A stretch of 20,000 bases of DNA from Prorocentrum cordatum (GCA_963575745.1 CAUYUJ010019365.1:40001-60000), one strand, 5' to 3'; counted from the first letter of the stretch, positions 1-8,885 are shown. Notes: generated by a model from the letters alone, not told the origin. Made by a program: numbers and translations.

Positions 1-1348
1 CCGCGGGACGTGCCAGGGGACGCGCCGCGCGACGTGCCAGGTGGACTCGCCAAGGAACGCGCCAAGGAACGTGCCAAGATGCAATGTTTAGTGTATCGAT
101 CTTGATGTACCGTGCCGAGGGCTGTGCGGTGCTGCGCCGCGCTGAACTGCGATGTGCCATGCCACGATTGTGCTCTATAGCGTTGTGGATCGAGTCCTCC
201 TTTGCATCCGAGTCCTGACCGAACTGATCTGGATCTTAAGCTCGAGCTGCCTAAGCACATAACTAGTAGCTGCCCCAGAGCTGATTGACAGGGGAACCTG
301 CCAGGAGGACGCGCCGCAGAACGTCCCAAGGGACGCGCCAGGCGACGTGCCAGGGGACGTGCCATGAGCACGCACCGCGGGACGTGCCAAGGGGACGTGA
401 TACGGAACGTGCCGCGGGACGTGCCAGGGGACGCGCCGCGCGACGTGCCAGGTGGACTCGCCAAGGAACGCGCCAAGGAACGTGCCAAGATGCAATGTTG
501 AACGTATCGATCTTGATGTACCGTGCCGACGGCTGCGCTGTGCTGGCCGTGCTGAACTGCGATGTGCCATGCCGCGATTGTGCTCTATATAGCGTTGCGG
601 ATCGAGTCGTCTTGGCACCCGAGTCCTGACCAAACTGATCTGGATTTTAAGCTCGAGCTGCCTGAGCAGATGGTAGCTGCCCCAGAACTAATCGACAGGG
701 GGACATGCCAGGAGGACGCGCCGCGGAACGTCCCAAGGGACGCGCCAGGCGACGTGCCAGGGGACGTGCCATGGGCACGCACCGCGGGACGTGCCAAGGG
801 GACGCGCTACGGAACGTGCCAATGGACGTGCACCGCGCGACGTGCCAGGGGGACTCGCCACGGGACGCTCCGCGGAACGTGCCAGGCAACATGCCAGGCT
901 GCAATGCTAAGGGTATCGATATTGATGTACCGTGCCGAGGGCTGTGCTATGCCTGGGCGACCTGGACACGTGAAAACACGCGTTTCGCTTAAGACGTTCT
1001 CAGCACATCCTCATGCTAGACATCCGCCTGGGCAACCTGGACACGTGCAAACAAGCGTCTCGATCGAGACTTCCTCGACACATACTTATGCTAGACATCG
1101 GCTTGGGCGACCTGGACACGTGAAAACCAGCCTCTGGTTCGAGACATCCTCAACAAATCCTCATGCTAGACATCTGCCTAGGCAACTTGGAGGCGTGAAA
1201 CCAAGCGTCTCGCTCGAGACATCCTCAAGACCTGGGCCCGTGAAAACAAGCATTTCATTTGAGAGATCCTCTGAATTCAGGTCCCCAAGAGAGGACACTA
1301 TATAACACAAAACAAGCGGTTCGCTTGAGACATCCTCAATACATGCTG
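1..1348 (+). repeat. Composite VNTR element, copy A (left part outside the window), type I 3' block
   Basis: The window opens inside a 12-bp satellite. Core modules follow at 79-290 and 490-697, with a truncated core at 900-951. Satellite arrays fill 1-78, 291-489 and 698-899. From about 945 come units of about 75 bp, each with CTGGACACGTG, AAACAAGCGTCTCG, a CGAGACATCCTC-like segment and TCATGCTAGACATC. The copy ends in AGAGGACACTATATAACA and one CGCTTGAGACATCC unit, and runs straight into the leader of copy B. It has no terminal CGCCGGCCC module. Its 3' block is closest to that of copy F about 17 kb away, not to its neighbour B. The orientation given is arbitrary. Confidence 0.85.
945..1348 (+). 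repeat. 75-bp tandem block of copy A (type I 3' block)
   Basis: Four to five diverged units each carry CTGGACACGTGAAAACA, a GCGTCTCG or GCGTTTCGCT segment, a GAGACATCCTC relative and ATGCTAGACATCNGCCTGGG. Individual units differ by point changes and by swaps such as CTCTGGTTCGAGACATCC. The block shows that the CTGGACACGT motif and the GAGACATCC motif, which form separate blocks in copies B and D, can sit in one unit. Confidence 0.75.
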
Positions 1349-1436
1349 AACATGATCGACCCACGAACCCGGAAAGGAATCTATAAATGTAATACATGGC
1401 AACGTTTCAAAGACACCTGATTGGGCGACGGGCAAA
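1349..1436 (+). repeat. Leader module of copy B
   Basis: The module starts AACATGATCGACCCACGAA, continues with CCGGAAAGGAATCTATAAAT and CATGGCAACGTTTCAAAG, and ends TTGGGCGACGGGCAAATGCA. The CTATAAAT stretch resembles a TATA box, but dinoflagellate promoters are not known to rely on one and other copies read ATATAGAAAT, so I do not call a promoter. Equivalent leaders are at 3732-3818, 6365-6451, 12487-12572 and 17384-17470. Confidence 0.85.
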
Positions 1437-2760
1437 TGCAATGTTTAGTGTATCGATCTTGATGTACCGTGCCGAGGGCTGTGCGGTGCTGCGCCGCGCT
1501 GAACTGCGATGTGCCATGCCACGATTGTGCTCTATAGCGTTGTGGACCGAGTCCTCCTTTGCATCCGAGTCCTGACCGAACTGATCTGGATCTTAAGCTC
1601 GAGCTGCCTAAGCACATAACTAGTAGCTGCCCCAGAGCTGATTGACAGGGGAACCTGCCAGGAGGACGCGCCGCAGAACGTCCCAAGGGACGCGCCAGGC
1701 GACGTGCCAGGGGACGTGCCATGGGGACGCACCGCGGGACGTGCGAAGGGGACGCGCTACGGAACGTGCCAATGGGCGTGCCACGGGACGTGCCACGGAA
1801 CGTGCCAAGCGAGGTGCCAGGGGACGTGCCACGGGGACGCACCGTGGGACGTGCCAAGGGGACGCGCCACGGAACGTGCCAAAGGACGTGCCACGGGACG
1901 TGCCAGGGGACGCGCCGCGCGACGTGCCAGGGGGACTCGCCACAGGACGCGCCACGGAACGTGCCAAGTTGCAATGTTGAGTGTATCGATCTTGATGGAC
2001 CGTGCCGAGGGCTGTGCTGTGCTGCGCCGTGCTGAACTGCGATGTGCCACGTGACGATTGTGCTCTATAGCGTTGTGGATCGAGTCCTCCTTTGCATCCG
2101 AGTCCTGACCGAACTGATCTGGATCTTAAGCTCGAGCTGCCTGAGCACATAGTAGCTGCCCAAGAGCTAATTCACGGGGGGGCATGCTAGGAAGACGCGC
2201 CGCGGAACGTTCCAAGGGACGCGCCAGGCGAGGTGCCAGGGAACGTGCCATGGGGACGCACCGCGGGACGTGCCAAGAGGACGCGTTACGGAACGTGCCA
2301 ATGGACGTGCCACGGGACGTGCCAAGGGACGCGCCGCGCGACGTGCCAGGGGGACGTGCCAAGGGGACGCGCCACGGAACGTGCCAAAGAACGTGCCAGG
2401 TTGCAATGCTGAGTGAGTGTATCGATCTTGATGTACCGTGCCGAGGGCTGTGCTGTGCTGCGCCGTGCTGAACTGCGATGTGCCATGCCGCGATTGTGCT
2501 CTATAGCGTTGTGGATCGAGTCCTCCTTTGCATCCGAGTCCTGACCGAACTGATCTGGATCTTAAGCTCGAGCTGCCTGAGTACATAGTCCACGTAGTAG
2601 CTGCCCCAGAGCTAATTGACAAGGAAACATGCCAGGAAGACGCGCCGCGGAACGTTCCAAGGGACGCGCCAGGCGACGTGCCAGGGGACGTGCCACGGGG
2701 ACGCACCGCGGGACGTGCCAAGGGGACGCGCTACAGAACGTGCTGGGGAGAAGCGTCGTG

Positions 2761-2950
2761 TTGGTGGCCTGGACACGTAAAAACACGGTGCCAGCTCGGG
2801 ACAACCATGAAAGATATCCCCAGGGTGGCCTGGACACGTACAAACACGCGGTTCCAGCTCGGGACAATCATGTTAGAGATCTCCCTGGGTGGCCTGAGCA
2901 TGAAAAAACACGTGGTTCCAGCTCGGGACAGCCATGTTAGATACCCCCCC
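2761..2950 (+). repeat. CTGGACACGT / GCTCGGGACA tandem block of copy B
   Basis: Three units of about 62 bp. Each has GTGGCCTGGACACGTAAAAA (or a close variant), then TTCCAGCTCGGGACA, ANCATG, and a GATATCCCC-like end. Matching blocks lie at 5146-5285 in copy C, where only a little over two units remain, and at 7770-7960 in copy D. Confidence 0.75.
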
Positions 2951-3164
2951 TGCGTGACCTGGATACTCTGAATTCGCGCTCCCGCTTGAGACATCCTCGC
3001 AACGTCTTCCCTGGAGAGGCCCCCACAGCGCAAACCCCTGTTCAGAGCAAGAAACCATCACTTTTCTGTATTGGGACACGTGTTCGGGTAGCGCTTTTCG
3101 GCCCCCCGTGCGTTTCCTCATAATTCGGCGTTGGGCCCGACGCCATGTTAGATACCCCAACTCT

Positions 3165-3608
3165 GCAAAACCAGCGTTTCGCTCGAGACATCCTCAAATC
3201 ATTCTGAAACATAAGCGTTTCGCTCGAGACATCCTCCAACTCTGCAAAACCAGCGTTTCGCTCGAGACATCCTCAACCAATTCTGAATAACAAGCGTTTC
3301 GCTCGAGACATCCTGCCAAAATTCAAGGGATTCATAGAAAAACAAACGAATTAGTCGAGACATCCTCTAAGTTCCTGCGCGCGGGACGCGGCTCGCGCGA
3401 GACATCCTCGGAATTCCTGCGCGCGGGGCGCTTTGCCGCGTCGCGGTCGGCTCTGCAAAACCAGCGTTTCGCTCGAGACATCCTCAACAAATTCTGAAAA
3501 CAAGCGTTTCGCTCGAGACATCCCCAACTCTGCAAAACCAGCGTTTCGCTCGAGACATCCTCAACAAATTCTGCAAAACAAGCGTTTCGCTAGGGAAATC
3601 CTCAAAAA
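3165..3608 (+). repeat. 40-bp hairpin repeat block of copy B
   Basis: Units alternate between CTCTGCAAAACC and AATTCTGAAAAACA linkers, each followed by AGCGTTTCGCTCGAGACATC. AGCGTTTCGCT is self-complementary (4-bp stem, TTT loop) and runs into the palindrome CTCGAG. A diverged central section carries CTGCGCGCGGGACGCGGC. The last unit before the terminal module reads CGCTAGGGA in place of CGCTCGAGA. The block looks superficially like a CRISPR array, but its linkers are themselves repeated. Confidence 0.8.
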
Positions 3609-3731
3609 TAATTCCGCCAGCCCTCTTCCCGCATGTAATTTATCGCAGAATAATTCCGCCGGCCCTCTTCCCGTCGATTCCGGGGGCAAACGGCTAAAAG
3701 AGAACCTTGGGACGGCGCCCTTTCCGGGAAA
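3609..3731 (+). repeat. Terminal module of copy B
   Basis: Two tandem units of about 45 bp start ATAATTCCGCC and contain CCCTCTTCCCG; the first also carries TTTATCGCAGAAT. They are followed by TTCCGGGGGCAAAC, CTAAAAGAGAACCTTGGG and GCGCCCTTTCCGGGAAAAA. This module closes five of the six copies and lies directly against the next leader here. The short A-run at its end is the feature that most suggests a retroposed 3' end. Confidence 0.75.
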
Positions 3732-3818
3732 AACATGATCGACCCACGAACCCGGAAAGGAATCTATAAATGTAAGACATGGCAACGTTTCAAAGACACC
3801 TGATTGGGCGACGGGCAA

Positions 3819-4030
3819 ATGCAATGCTTAGTGTATCGATCTTGATGTACCGTGCCGAGGGCTGTGCGGTGCTGCGCCGCGCTGAACTGCGATGTGCCAT
3901 GCCACGATTGTGCTCTATAGCGTTGTGGATCGAGTCCTCCTTTGCATCCGAGTCCTGACCGAACTGATCTGGATCTTAAGCTCGAGCTGCCTAAGCACAT
4001 AACTAGTAGCTGCCCCAGAGCTGATTGACA
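3819..4030 (+). repeat. Conserved core module (exemplar)
   Basis: This is the best conserved part of the element: about 210 bp from ATGCAATG to GAGCTGATTGACA. Landmarks in order are GTATCGATCTTGATGTACCG, TGCCGAGGGCTGTG, GAACTGCGATGTGCCATG, GTGCTCTATAGCG, TTGTGGATCGAGTCC, TGACCGAACTGATCTGG, ATCTTAAGCTCGAGCTGCC and TAGCTGCCCCAGAG. I count 15 full and 2 truncated copies in the window. GGATCGAGTCC fits the RNA polymerase III B-box consensus, but no convincing A box sits at tRNA-like spacing and the flanking stem pairs poorly. No open frame is conserved across the copies. Confidence 0.8.
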
Positions 4031-4351
4031 GGGGAACCTGCCAGGAGGACGCGCCGCAGAACGTCCCAAGGGACGCGCCAGGCGACGTGCCAGGGGACGT
4101 GCCATGGGGACGCACCGCGGGACGTGCCAAGGGGACGCGCTACGGAACGTGCCAATGGACGTGCCACGGGACGTGCCAAGGGACGCACCAAGCGAGGTGC
4201 CAGGGGACGTGCCACGGGGACGCACCGTGGGACGTGCCAAGGGGACGCGCCACGGAACGTGCCAATGGACGTGCCACGGGACGTGCCAGGGGACGCGCCG
4301 CGCGACGTGCCAGGGGAACTCGCCACAGGACGCGCCACGGAACGTGCCAAA
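4031..4351 (+). repeat. 12-bp degenerate satellite (exemplar array)
   Basis: About 26 tandem units of consensus GACGTGCCANGG occur, with occasional 11-, 13- and 14-bp units. Variants such as GACGCACCGCGG, GACGCGCTACGG, AACGTGCCAATG and GGACTCGCCACA occur in nearly the same order in the corresponding arrays of other copies. The period is four codons and the unit has no stop in most frames, so both strands give long spurious peptides (DVPG, TCQG and RARG periods on +; ARPL, WHVP and GTSR on -). Other arrays follow each core module in the window. Confidence 0.9.
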
Positions 4352-5299
4352 TTGCAATGCTGAGTTTATCGATCTTGATGTACCGTGCCGAGGGGCTGTG
4401 CTGTGCTGCGCCGTGCTGAACTGCGATGTGCCACGTGACGATTGTGCTCTATAGCGTTGTGGATCGAGTCCTCCTTTGCATCCGAGTCCTGACCGAACTG
4501 ATCTGGATCTTAAGCTCGAGCTGCCTGAGCACATAGTAGCTGCCCAAGAGCTAATTCACGGGGGGGCATGCTAGGAAGACGCGCCGCGGAACGTTCCAAG
4601 GGACGCGCCAGGCGACGTGCCAGGGAACGTGCCATGGGGACGCACCGCGGGACGTGCCAAGAGGACGCGCTACGGAACGTGCCAATGGACGTGCCACGGG
4701 ACGTGCCAAGGGACGCGCCGCGCGACGTGCCAGGGGGACTCGCCACAGGACGCGCCACGGAACGTGCCAAAGAACGTGCCAGGTTGCAATGCTGAGTGAG
4801 TGTATCGATCTTGATGTACCGTGCCGAGGGCTGTGCTGTGCTGCGCCGTGCTGAACTGCGATGTGCCATGCCGCGATTGTGCTCTATAGCCTCGTGGATC
4901 GAGTCCTCCTTTGCATCCGAGTCCTGACCGAACTGATCTGGATCTTAAGCTCGAGCTGCCTGAGCACATAGTCCACGTAGTAGCTGCCCCAGAGCTAATT
5001 GACAAGGAAACATGCCAGGAAGACGCGCCGCGGAACGTTCCAAGGGACGCGCCAGGCGACGTGCCAGGGGACGTGCCACGGGGACGCACCGCGGGACGTG
5101 CCAAGGGGACGCGCTACAGAACGTGCTGGGGATAAGCGTCGTGTTGGTGGCCTGGACACGTAAAAACACGGTGCCAGCTCGGGACAACCATGAAAGATAT
5201 CCCCAGGGTGGCCTGGACACGTGCAAAAACGCGGTTCCAGCTCGGGACAATCATGTTAGAGATCTCCCTGGGTGGCCTGAGCATGAAATTACACTACAC

Positions 5300-5372
5300 C
5301 CACGCTCCCAGGGCCACGATCCCTCGTAAATTACGCTACGTCAGCGCTCCCAGGGCCACGATCCCTCGTAAG
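5300..5372 (+). repeat. 45-bp direct duplication
   Basis: Two near-identical copies of GCTCCCAGGGCCACGATCCC followed by TCGTAA, separated by ATTACGCTACGTCAGC. They sit exactly between the point where copy C leaves the element pattern and the 10-bp minisatellite. Confidence 0.75.
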
Positions 5373-5577
5373 GGCTCCTGGGCCCTCCTGGGTCTTCCTT
5401 GGACCTCTTGGGCCCTCCTGGGCTCTCCTGGAGCCTCCTGGAGCTTCTCCTGGGCCCTCCTTGGGCCCCCTGGTGCCTCTTGGAGCCTCCTGGGTCCTCC
5501 TGGGCCCTCCTGGGCTCTCCTGGGCCCTCCTGGGCTCTCCTGGGCTCTCCTGGAGCCTCCTGGGCCCTCCTGGGCGA
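5373..5577 (+). repeat. 10-bp minisatellite TCCTGGGCYC
   Basis: About 20 tandem units of TCCTGGGCCC and TCCTGGGCTC, with variants TCCTGGAGCC and TCTTGGGCCC. The period is not a multiple of three, so all frames run through with a 10-residue period (for example SWALLGPPG), giving collagen-like peptides on + and Gln/Gly/Pro/Arg-rich ones on -. I treat these as noncoding. Confidence 0.85.
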
Positions 5578-5579
5578 AG

Positions 5580-5980
5580 TCAAGGTCCGAAAACACATGG
5601 GACTTGCCACATTTCTGAAATTCGGTGCCACCCCTCACGCAGGTCGGCGGGGTCAAGATCCGAAAACACACGGGATTTGCCACATTTCTGGAATTCCGTG
5701 CCACCCCTCATACAGATCGGCGGGGTCAGGGTCCAAAAACACAGGGGATTTGCCACATTTCTGGAATTCCGTGCCACCCCTCACGCAGATCGGCGGGGTC
5801 AGGGTCCAAAAACACAGGGGATTTGCCACATTTCTGGAATTCCGCGCCACCCCTCATACAGATCGGCGGGGTCAGGGTCCAAAAACACAAAGGATTTGAC
5901 ACATTTCTGGTATTCCGTGCCACACCTCACGCAGATCGGCGGGGTCAGGGTCAAAAAACACTGGGGATTTCTCCTATTTC
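5580..5980 (+). repeat. 73-bp tandem array
   Basis: Five units plus a partial sixth. Each contains GATTTGCCACATTTCTGGAA, TTCCGTGCCACCCCTCA, a CGCAGATCGGCGGGGTC or TACAGATCGG variant, and GGGTCCAAAAACACA. Units 2-5 are nearly identical; the first and last are more diverged, as expected if the array grows by internal unequal exchange. The period leaves a remainder of one when divided by three, so the same peptide motif steps through all three frames. Confidence 0.85.
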
Positions 5981-6209
5981 CGAACTTATGCAACTTCAAG
6001 AATCCAAAACTCCGTTCCCAGCGCCATTCCGGAGGCCGCGGCACCTCGTTATTTATCGAGCGAACGCGTTTATTTAGTTTTTTATCGTTTAAAGTCGATG
6101 TCGGAAAAAAGGTGACTTCACCTGTGAAATATCGAGGTTTCCTTAAAGGCAGTAAAATTCCAAGAGCACGATCTGCGTGAGGGGTGGCGAAAAATGGCCT
6201 TCGTCCTCA
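5981..6209. other. AT-richer unassigned insert in copy C
   Basis: No repeat or gene is seen here except at its right end. There, at 6168-6190, CGATCTGCGTGAGGGGTGGC is the reverse complement of the CCACCCCTCACGCAGATCG part of the preceding 73-bp units. The block has T-runs (TTTATTTAGTTTTTTATCG) and a palindromic GGTGACTTCACC. It falls inside the segment that replaces the hairpin block in copy C. Confidence 0.6.
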
Positions 6210-6339
6210 CAATTGAAATCCGCCGGCCCCCTTCGACCTCGTAACTTATCGCACAAGAATTCCGCCGGCCCCCTTCAAGTAAAAACCGCGGGGTAAACCC
6301 ACTAAAAGAGAACCCTGGGCCCAGGCCCTTTCCGGGAAC
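6210..6339 (+). repeat. Terminal module of copy C
   Basis: Two AANTCCGCCGGCCCCCTTC units, then CGCGGGGTAAACC, ACTAAAAGAGAACCCTGGGC and GGCCCTTTCCGGGAACAAG. The A-run found after this module in copies B, E and F is interrupted here by a C and leads into an extra CGTTTCGCTCGAGACATCC unit. Confidence 0.7.
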
Positions 6340-8164
6340 AAGCGTTTCGCTCGAGACATCCTCAAACATGATCGACCCACGAACCCAGAAAGGAATATAG
6401 AAATGTAAGACATGGCAACGTTTCAAAGACACCTGATTGGGCGACAGGCAAATGCAATGCTTAGTGTATCGATCTTGATGTACCGCGCCGAGGGCTCTGC
6501 TGTGCTGCGCCGTGCTGAATTGCGATGTGCCATGCCACGAGTGTGCTCTACAGCGTTGTGGATCGAGTCCTCCTTTGCATCCGAGTCCTGACCGAACTGA
6601 TCTGGATCTTAAGCTCGAGCTGCCTAAGCACGTAACTAGTAGCTGCCCCAGAGCTGATTGACAGAGGAACATGCTGGGAAGACGCGCCGCAGAACGTCCC
6701 AAGGGACGCGCCAGGCGACGTGCCAAGGGACGTGCCATGGGGACGCACCGCGGGACGTGCCAAGGGGTCGCGCTACGGAACGTGCCAATGGACGTGACAC
6801 GGGACGTGCCAAGGAACGCACCAAGCGAGGTGCCAGGGGACGTGCCACGGGGACGCACCGCGGGACGTGCCAAGGGGACGCGCTACGGAACGTGCTAATG
6901 GACGTGCCACGGGACGTGCCAGGGGACGCGCCGCGCGACGTGCCAGGGGGACTCGCAACAGGACGCGCCACGGAACGTGCCAAAGAACGTGCCAAGTTGC
7001 AATGCTGAGTGAGTGTATCGATCTTGATGTACCGTGCCGAGGGCTGTGCTGTGCTGCGCCGTGCTGAACTGCGATGTGCCACGTGACGAGTGTGCTCTAT
7101 AGCGTTGTGGATCGAGTCCTGATTTGCATCCGAGTCCTAACCGAACTGATCTGGATCTTAAGCTCGAGCTGCCTGAGCTCATAGTAGCTGCCCCAGAGCT
7201 AATTCACGGGGGGCGTGCTAGGAAGACGCGCCGCGGAACGTTCCAAGTGACGCGCCAGGCGACGTGCCAGGGGACGTGCCATGGGGACGCACCGCGGGAC
7301 GTGCCAAGGGGACGCGCTACGGAACGTGCTAATGGACGTGCCACGGGACGTGCCAGGGGACGCGCCGCGCGACGTGCCAGGGGGACTCGCCACAGGACGC
7401 GCCACAGAACAAAGAACGTGCCAAGTTGCAATGCTGAGTGAGTGTATCGATCTTGATGTACTGTGCCGAGGGCTGTGCTGTGCTGCGCCGTGCTGACCTG
7501 CGATGTGCCATGCCGCGATTGTGCTCTACAGCGTTGTGGATCGAGTCCTCCGTTGCATCCGAGTCCTGACCGAACTGATCTGGATCTTAAGCTCGAGCTG
7601 CCTGAGCACATAGTCCACGTAGTAGCTGCCCCAGAGCTGATTGACAAGGAAACATGCCAGGAAGAGGCGCCGCGGAACGTTCCAAGGGACGCGCCAGGCG
7701 ACGTGCCAGGGGACGTGCCACGGGGACGCACCGCGGGACGTGCCAAGGGGACGCGCTACAGAGCGTCGTGTTGGTGGCCTGGACACGTAAAAACCCGGTG
7801 CCAGCTCGGGACAACCATGAGAGATACCCCTTGGGTGGCCTGGACACGTAAAAATACGTGGCTCCAGCTCGGGACAATCATGTTAGAGATCTCCCTGGGT
7901 GGCCTGAGCATGAAAAAACACGTGGTTCCAGCTCGGGACAGCCATGTTAGACACCCCTCTGCGAGACCTGGATACGCTGCATTCGCGCTCCCGCTCGAGA
8001 CATCCTCACAACGTCTTCCCTGGAGAGACCCCCAAAGCGCAACCCCCTGTTCAGAGCAAGAAACCATAATGTTTCTGTATTGGGACATGTGTTCGGGTAG
8101 CGCTTTTCGGCCCCCCGTGCGTTTCCTCATAATTCTGCGTTGGGCCCGACGCCATGTTAGATAC

Positions 8165-8608
8165 CCCAACTCTGCGAAACCAGGGTTTCGCTCGAGACAT
8201 CCTCAACAAATTCTGAAAAACAAGTGTTTCGCTCGGCCCATCCCCCAATTTTGCAAAACCAGCGTTTCGCTCGAAACGTCTTCACCAAATTATGGAAGAC
8301 AAGCATTTCGCTCGAGACATCCTGCCAAAATTCAAGGGAATCCTGGCAAAACAAACGAATTAGTCGAGACATCCTCAAAATTCCTGCGCTCGGGACGCGA
8401 CACGCGCGAAACATTATCAGAATTCCTGCGCGCGGAGCGCTTTTCCGCGTCGCGGTCGGCTCTGCAAAACCAGCGTTTCGCTCGAGACATCCTCAACAAA
8501 TTCTGAAAACAAGCGTTTCGCTCGAGACATCCCCAACTCTGCAAAACCAGCGTTTCGCTCGAGACATCCTCAACAAATTCTGAAAAACAAGCGTTTCGCT
8601 AGGGACAT
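8165..8608 (+). repeat. 40-bp hairpin repeat block of copy D
   Basis: Same alternating linkers and AGCGTTTCGCTCGAGACATC core as in copy B, and again a central CTGCGCGCGGAGCGC section. Private changes include CGCTCGGCCCATCC and CGCTCGAAACGTC. The final unit carries the same CGCTAGGGACATCC variant as the corresponding position in copies B, E and (slightly changed) F. Confidence 0.8.
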
Positions 8609-8616
8609 CCTCAAAA

Positions 8617-8859
8617 ATAATTCCGCCGGCCCTCTTCCCGCACGTAATTTATCGCAGAATAATTCCGCCGGCCCTCTTCCGTCGATTCCGGGGGCAAACG
8701 GCTAAAAAAGAGAACCTTGGGCTTCAGCCCTTTCCGGGAAAATAAATCCGCCGGCCTCCTTCAAACTCGTCATTGATCGCAAAGTAATTCCGCCGGCCTC
8801 ATTCAAGTCGATTCCGGGGGTAAACAGCTAAAAGAGAACCTTGGGCCCCCGCCCTTTCG
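8617..8859 (+). repeat. Tandemly duplicated terminal module of copy D
   Basis: Two successive terminal modules, each with paired CGCCGGCC units, a TCGATTCCGGGGG segment, AAAGAGAACCTTGGGC and GCCCTTTC. The first ends CCGGGAAAATAAATCC, the second CGTGCTCGTGCC. This is the only copy with a doubled end. Confidence 0.75.
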
Positions 8860-8885
8860 TGCTCGTGCCCCGAATGTCGGTCTTC

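Larger units (their letters stand above)
1349..3731 (+). repeat. Composite VNTR element, copy B, complete, type II
   Basis: Leader 1349-1436; cores 1437-1647, 1969-2175 and 2401-2621; 12-bp satellites 1648-1968, 2176-2400 and 2622-2752; CTGGACACGT block 2761-2950; a non-repetitive linker 2950-3165; AGCGTTTCGCTCGAGACATC block 3165-3608; terminal module 3609-3731. The next copy begins immediately after the terminal AAAAAC. The same order and nearly the same sequence recur in copy D, about 5 kb downstream, which marks this stretch as one unit of a higher-order tandem array. No frame in it resembles a transposase, reverse transcriptase or other protein. Confidence 0.85.
3732..6364 (+). repeat. 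Composite VNTR element, copy C, with replaced 3' half
   Basis: Leader 3732-3818; cores 3819-4030, 4352-4560 and 4784-5004; satellites 4031-4351, 4561-4783 and 5005-5140; shortened CTGGACACGT block 5146-5285. After GGCCTGAGCATGAAA the sequence leaves the B/D pattern. Instead of the linker and the 40-bp hairpin block it carries a 45-bp duplication, a 10-bp minisatellite, a 73-bp array and a stretch of AT-richer single-copy DNA, until the terminal module resumes at about 6210. One 25-bp CGCTCGAGACATCC unit follows the terminal module before copy D begins. Confidence 0.8.
6365..8859 (+). repeat. Composite VNTR element, copy D, type II with doubled terminal module
   Basis: Leader 6365-6451; cores 6452-6663, 6997-7206 and 7428-7646; satellites 6664-6996, 7207-7427 and 7647-7762; CTGGACACGT block 7770-7960; linker 7960-8165; 40-bp hairpin block 8165-8608; terminal modules 8617-8742 and 8743-8859. 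It is collinear with copy B. The third satellite array is shorter because GTGCTGGGGATAA found in copy C (GTGCTGGGGAGAA in B) is missing at 7760. The copy ends in CGCCCTTTCGTGCTCGTGCC, without an A-run, and gives way to the GGA tract. Confidence 0.85.

Noticed and set aside
79-290. tRNA gene in the core module
   Set aside because: A B-box-like word is present, but there is no acceptor stem, the T-stem has mismatches, and no A box lies at usable spacing.
562-1305. 247-residue plus-strand frame, and many similar frames on both strands across the 12-bp satellite
   Set aside because: They are translations of a 12-bp unit without stops; overlapping frames are equally open, the peptides are tetrapeptide repeats, and reading frames shift at irregular units.
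1381-1400. CTATAAAT in the leader as a TATA box
   Set aside because: Other leaders read ATATAGAAAT, no transcript evidence is available, and dinoflagellate promoters generally lack a TATA box.
3165-3608. CRISPR-like array (direct repeats of about 25 bp with short spacers)
   Set aside because: The spacers are themselves repeated, the context is eukaryotic, no cas gene is present, and the block is a module of a larger repeat.
5399-6180. Collagen-like and repeat-rich frames over the 10-bp and 73-bp arrays
   Set aside because: The GPPGxSW-like periodicity follows from the minisatellite; three frames and both strands are open, and neither repeat keeps a frame.
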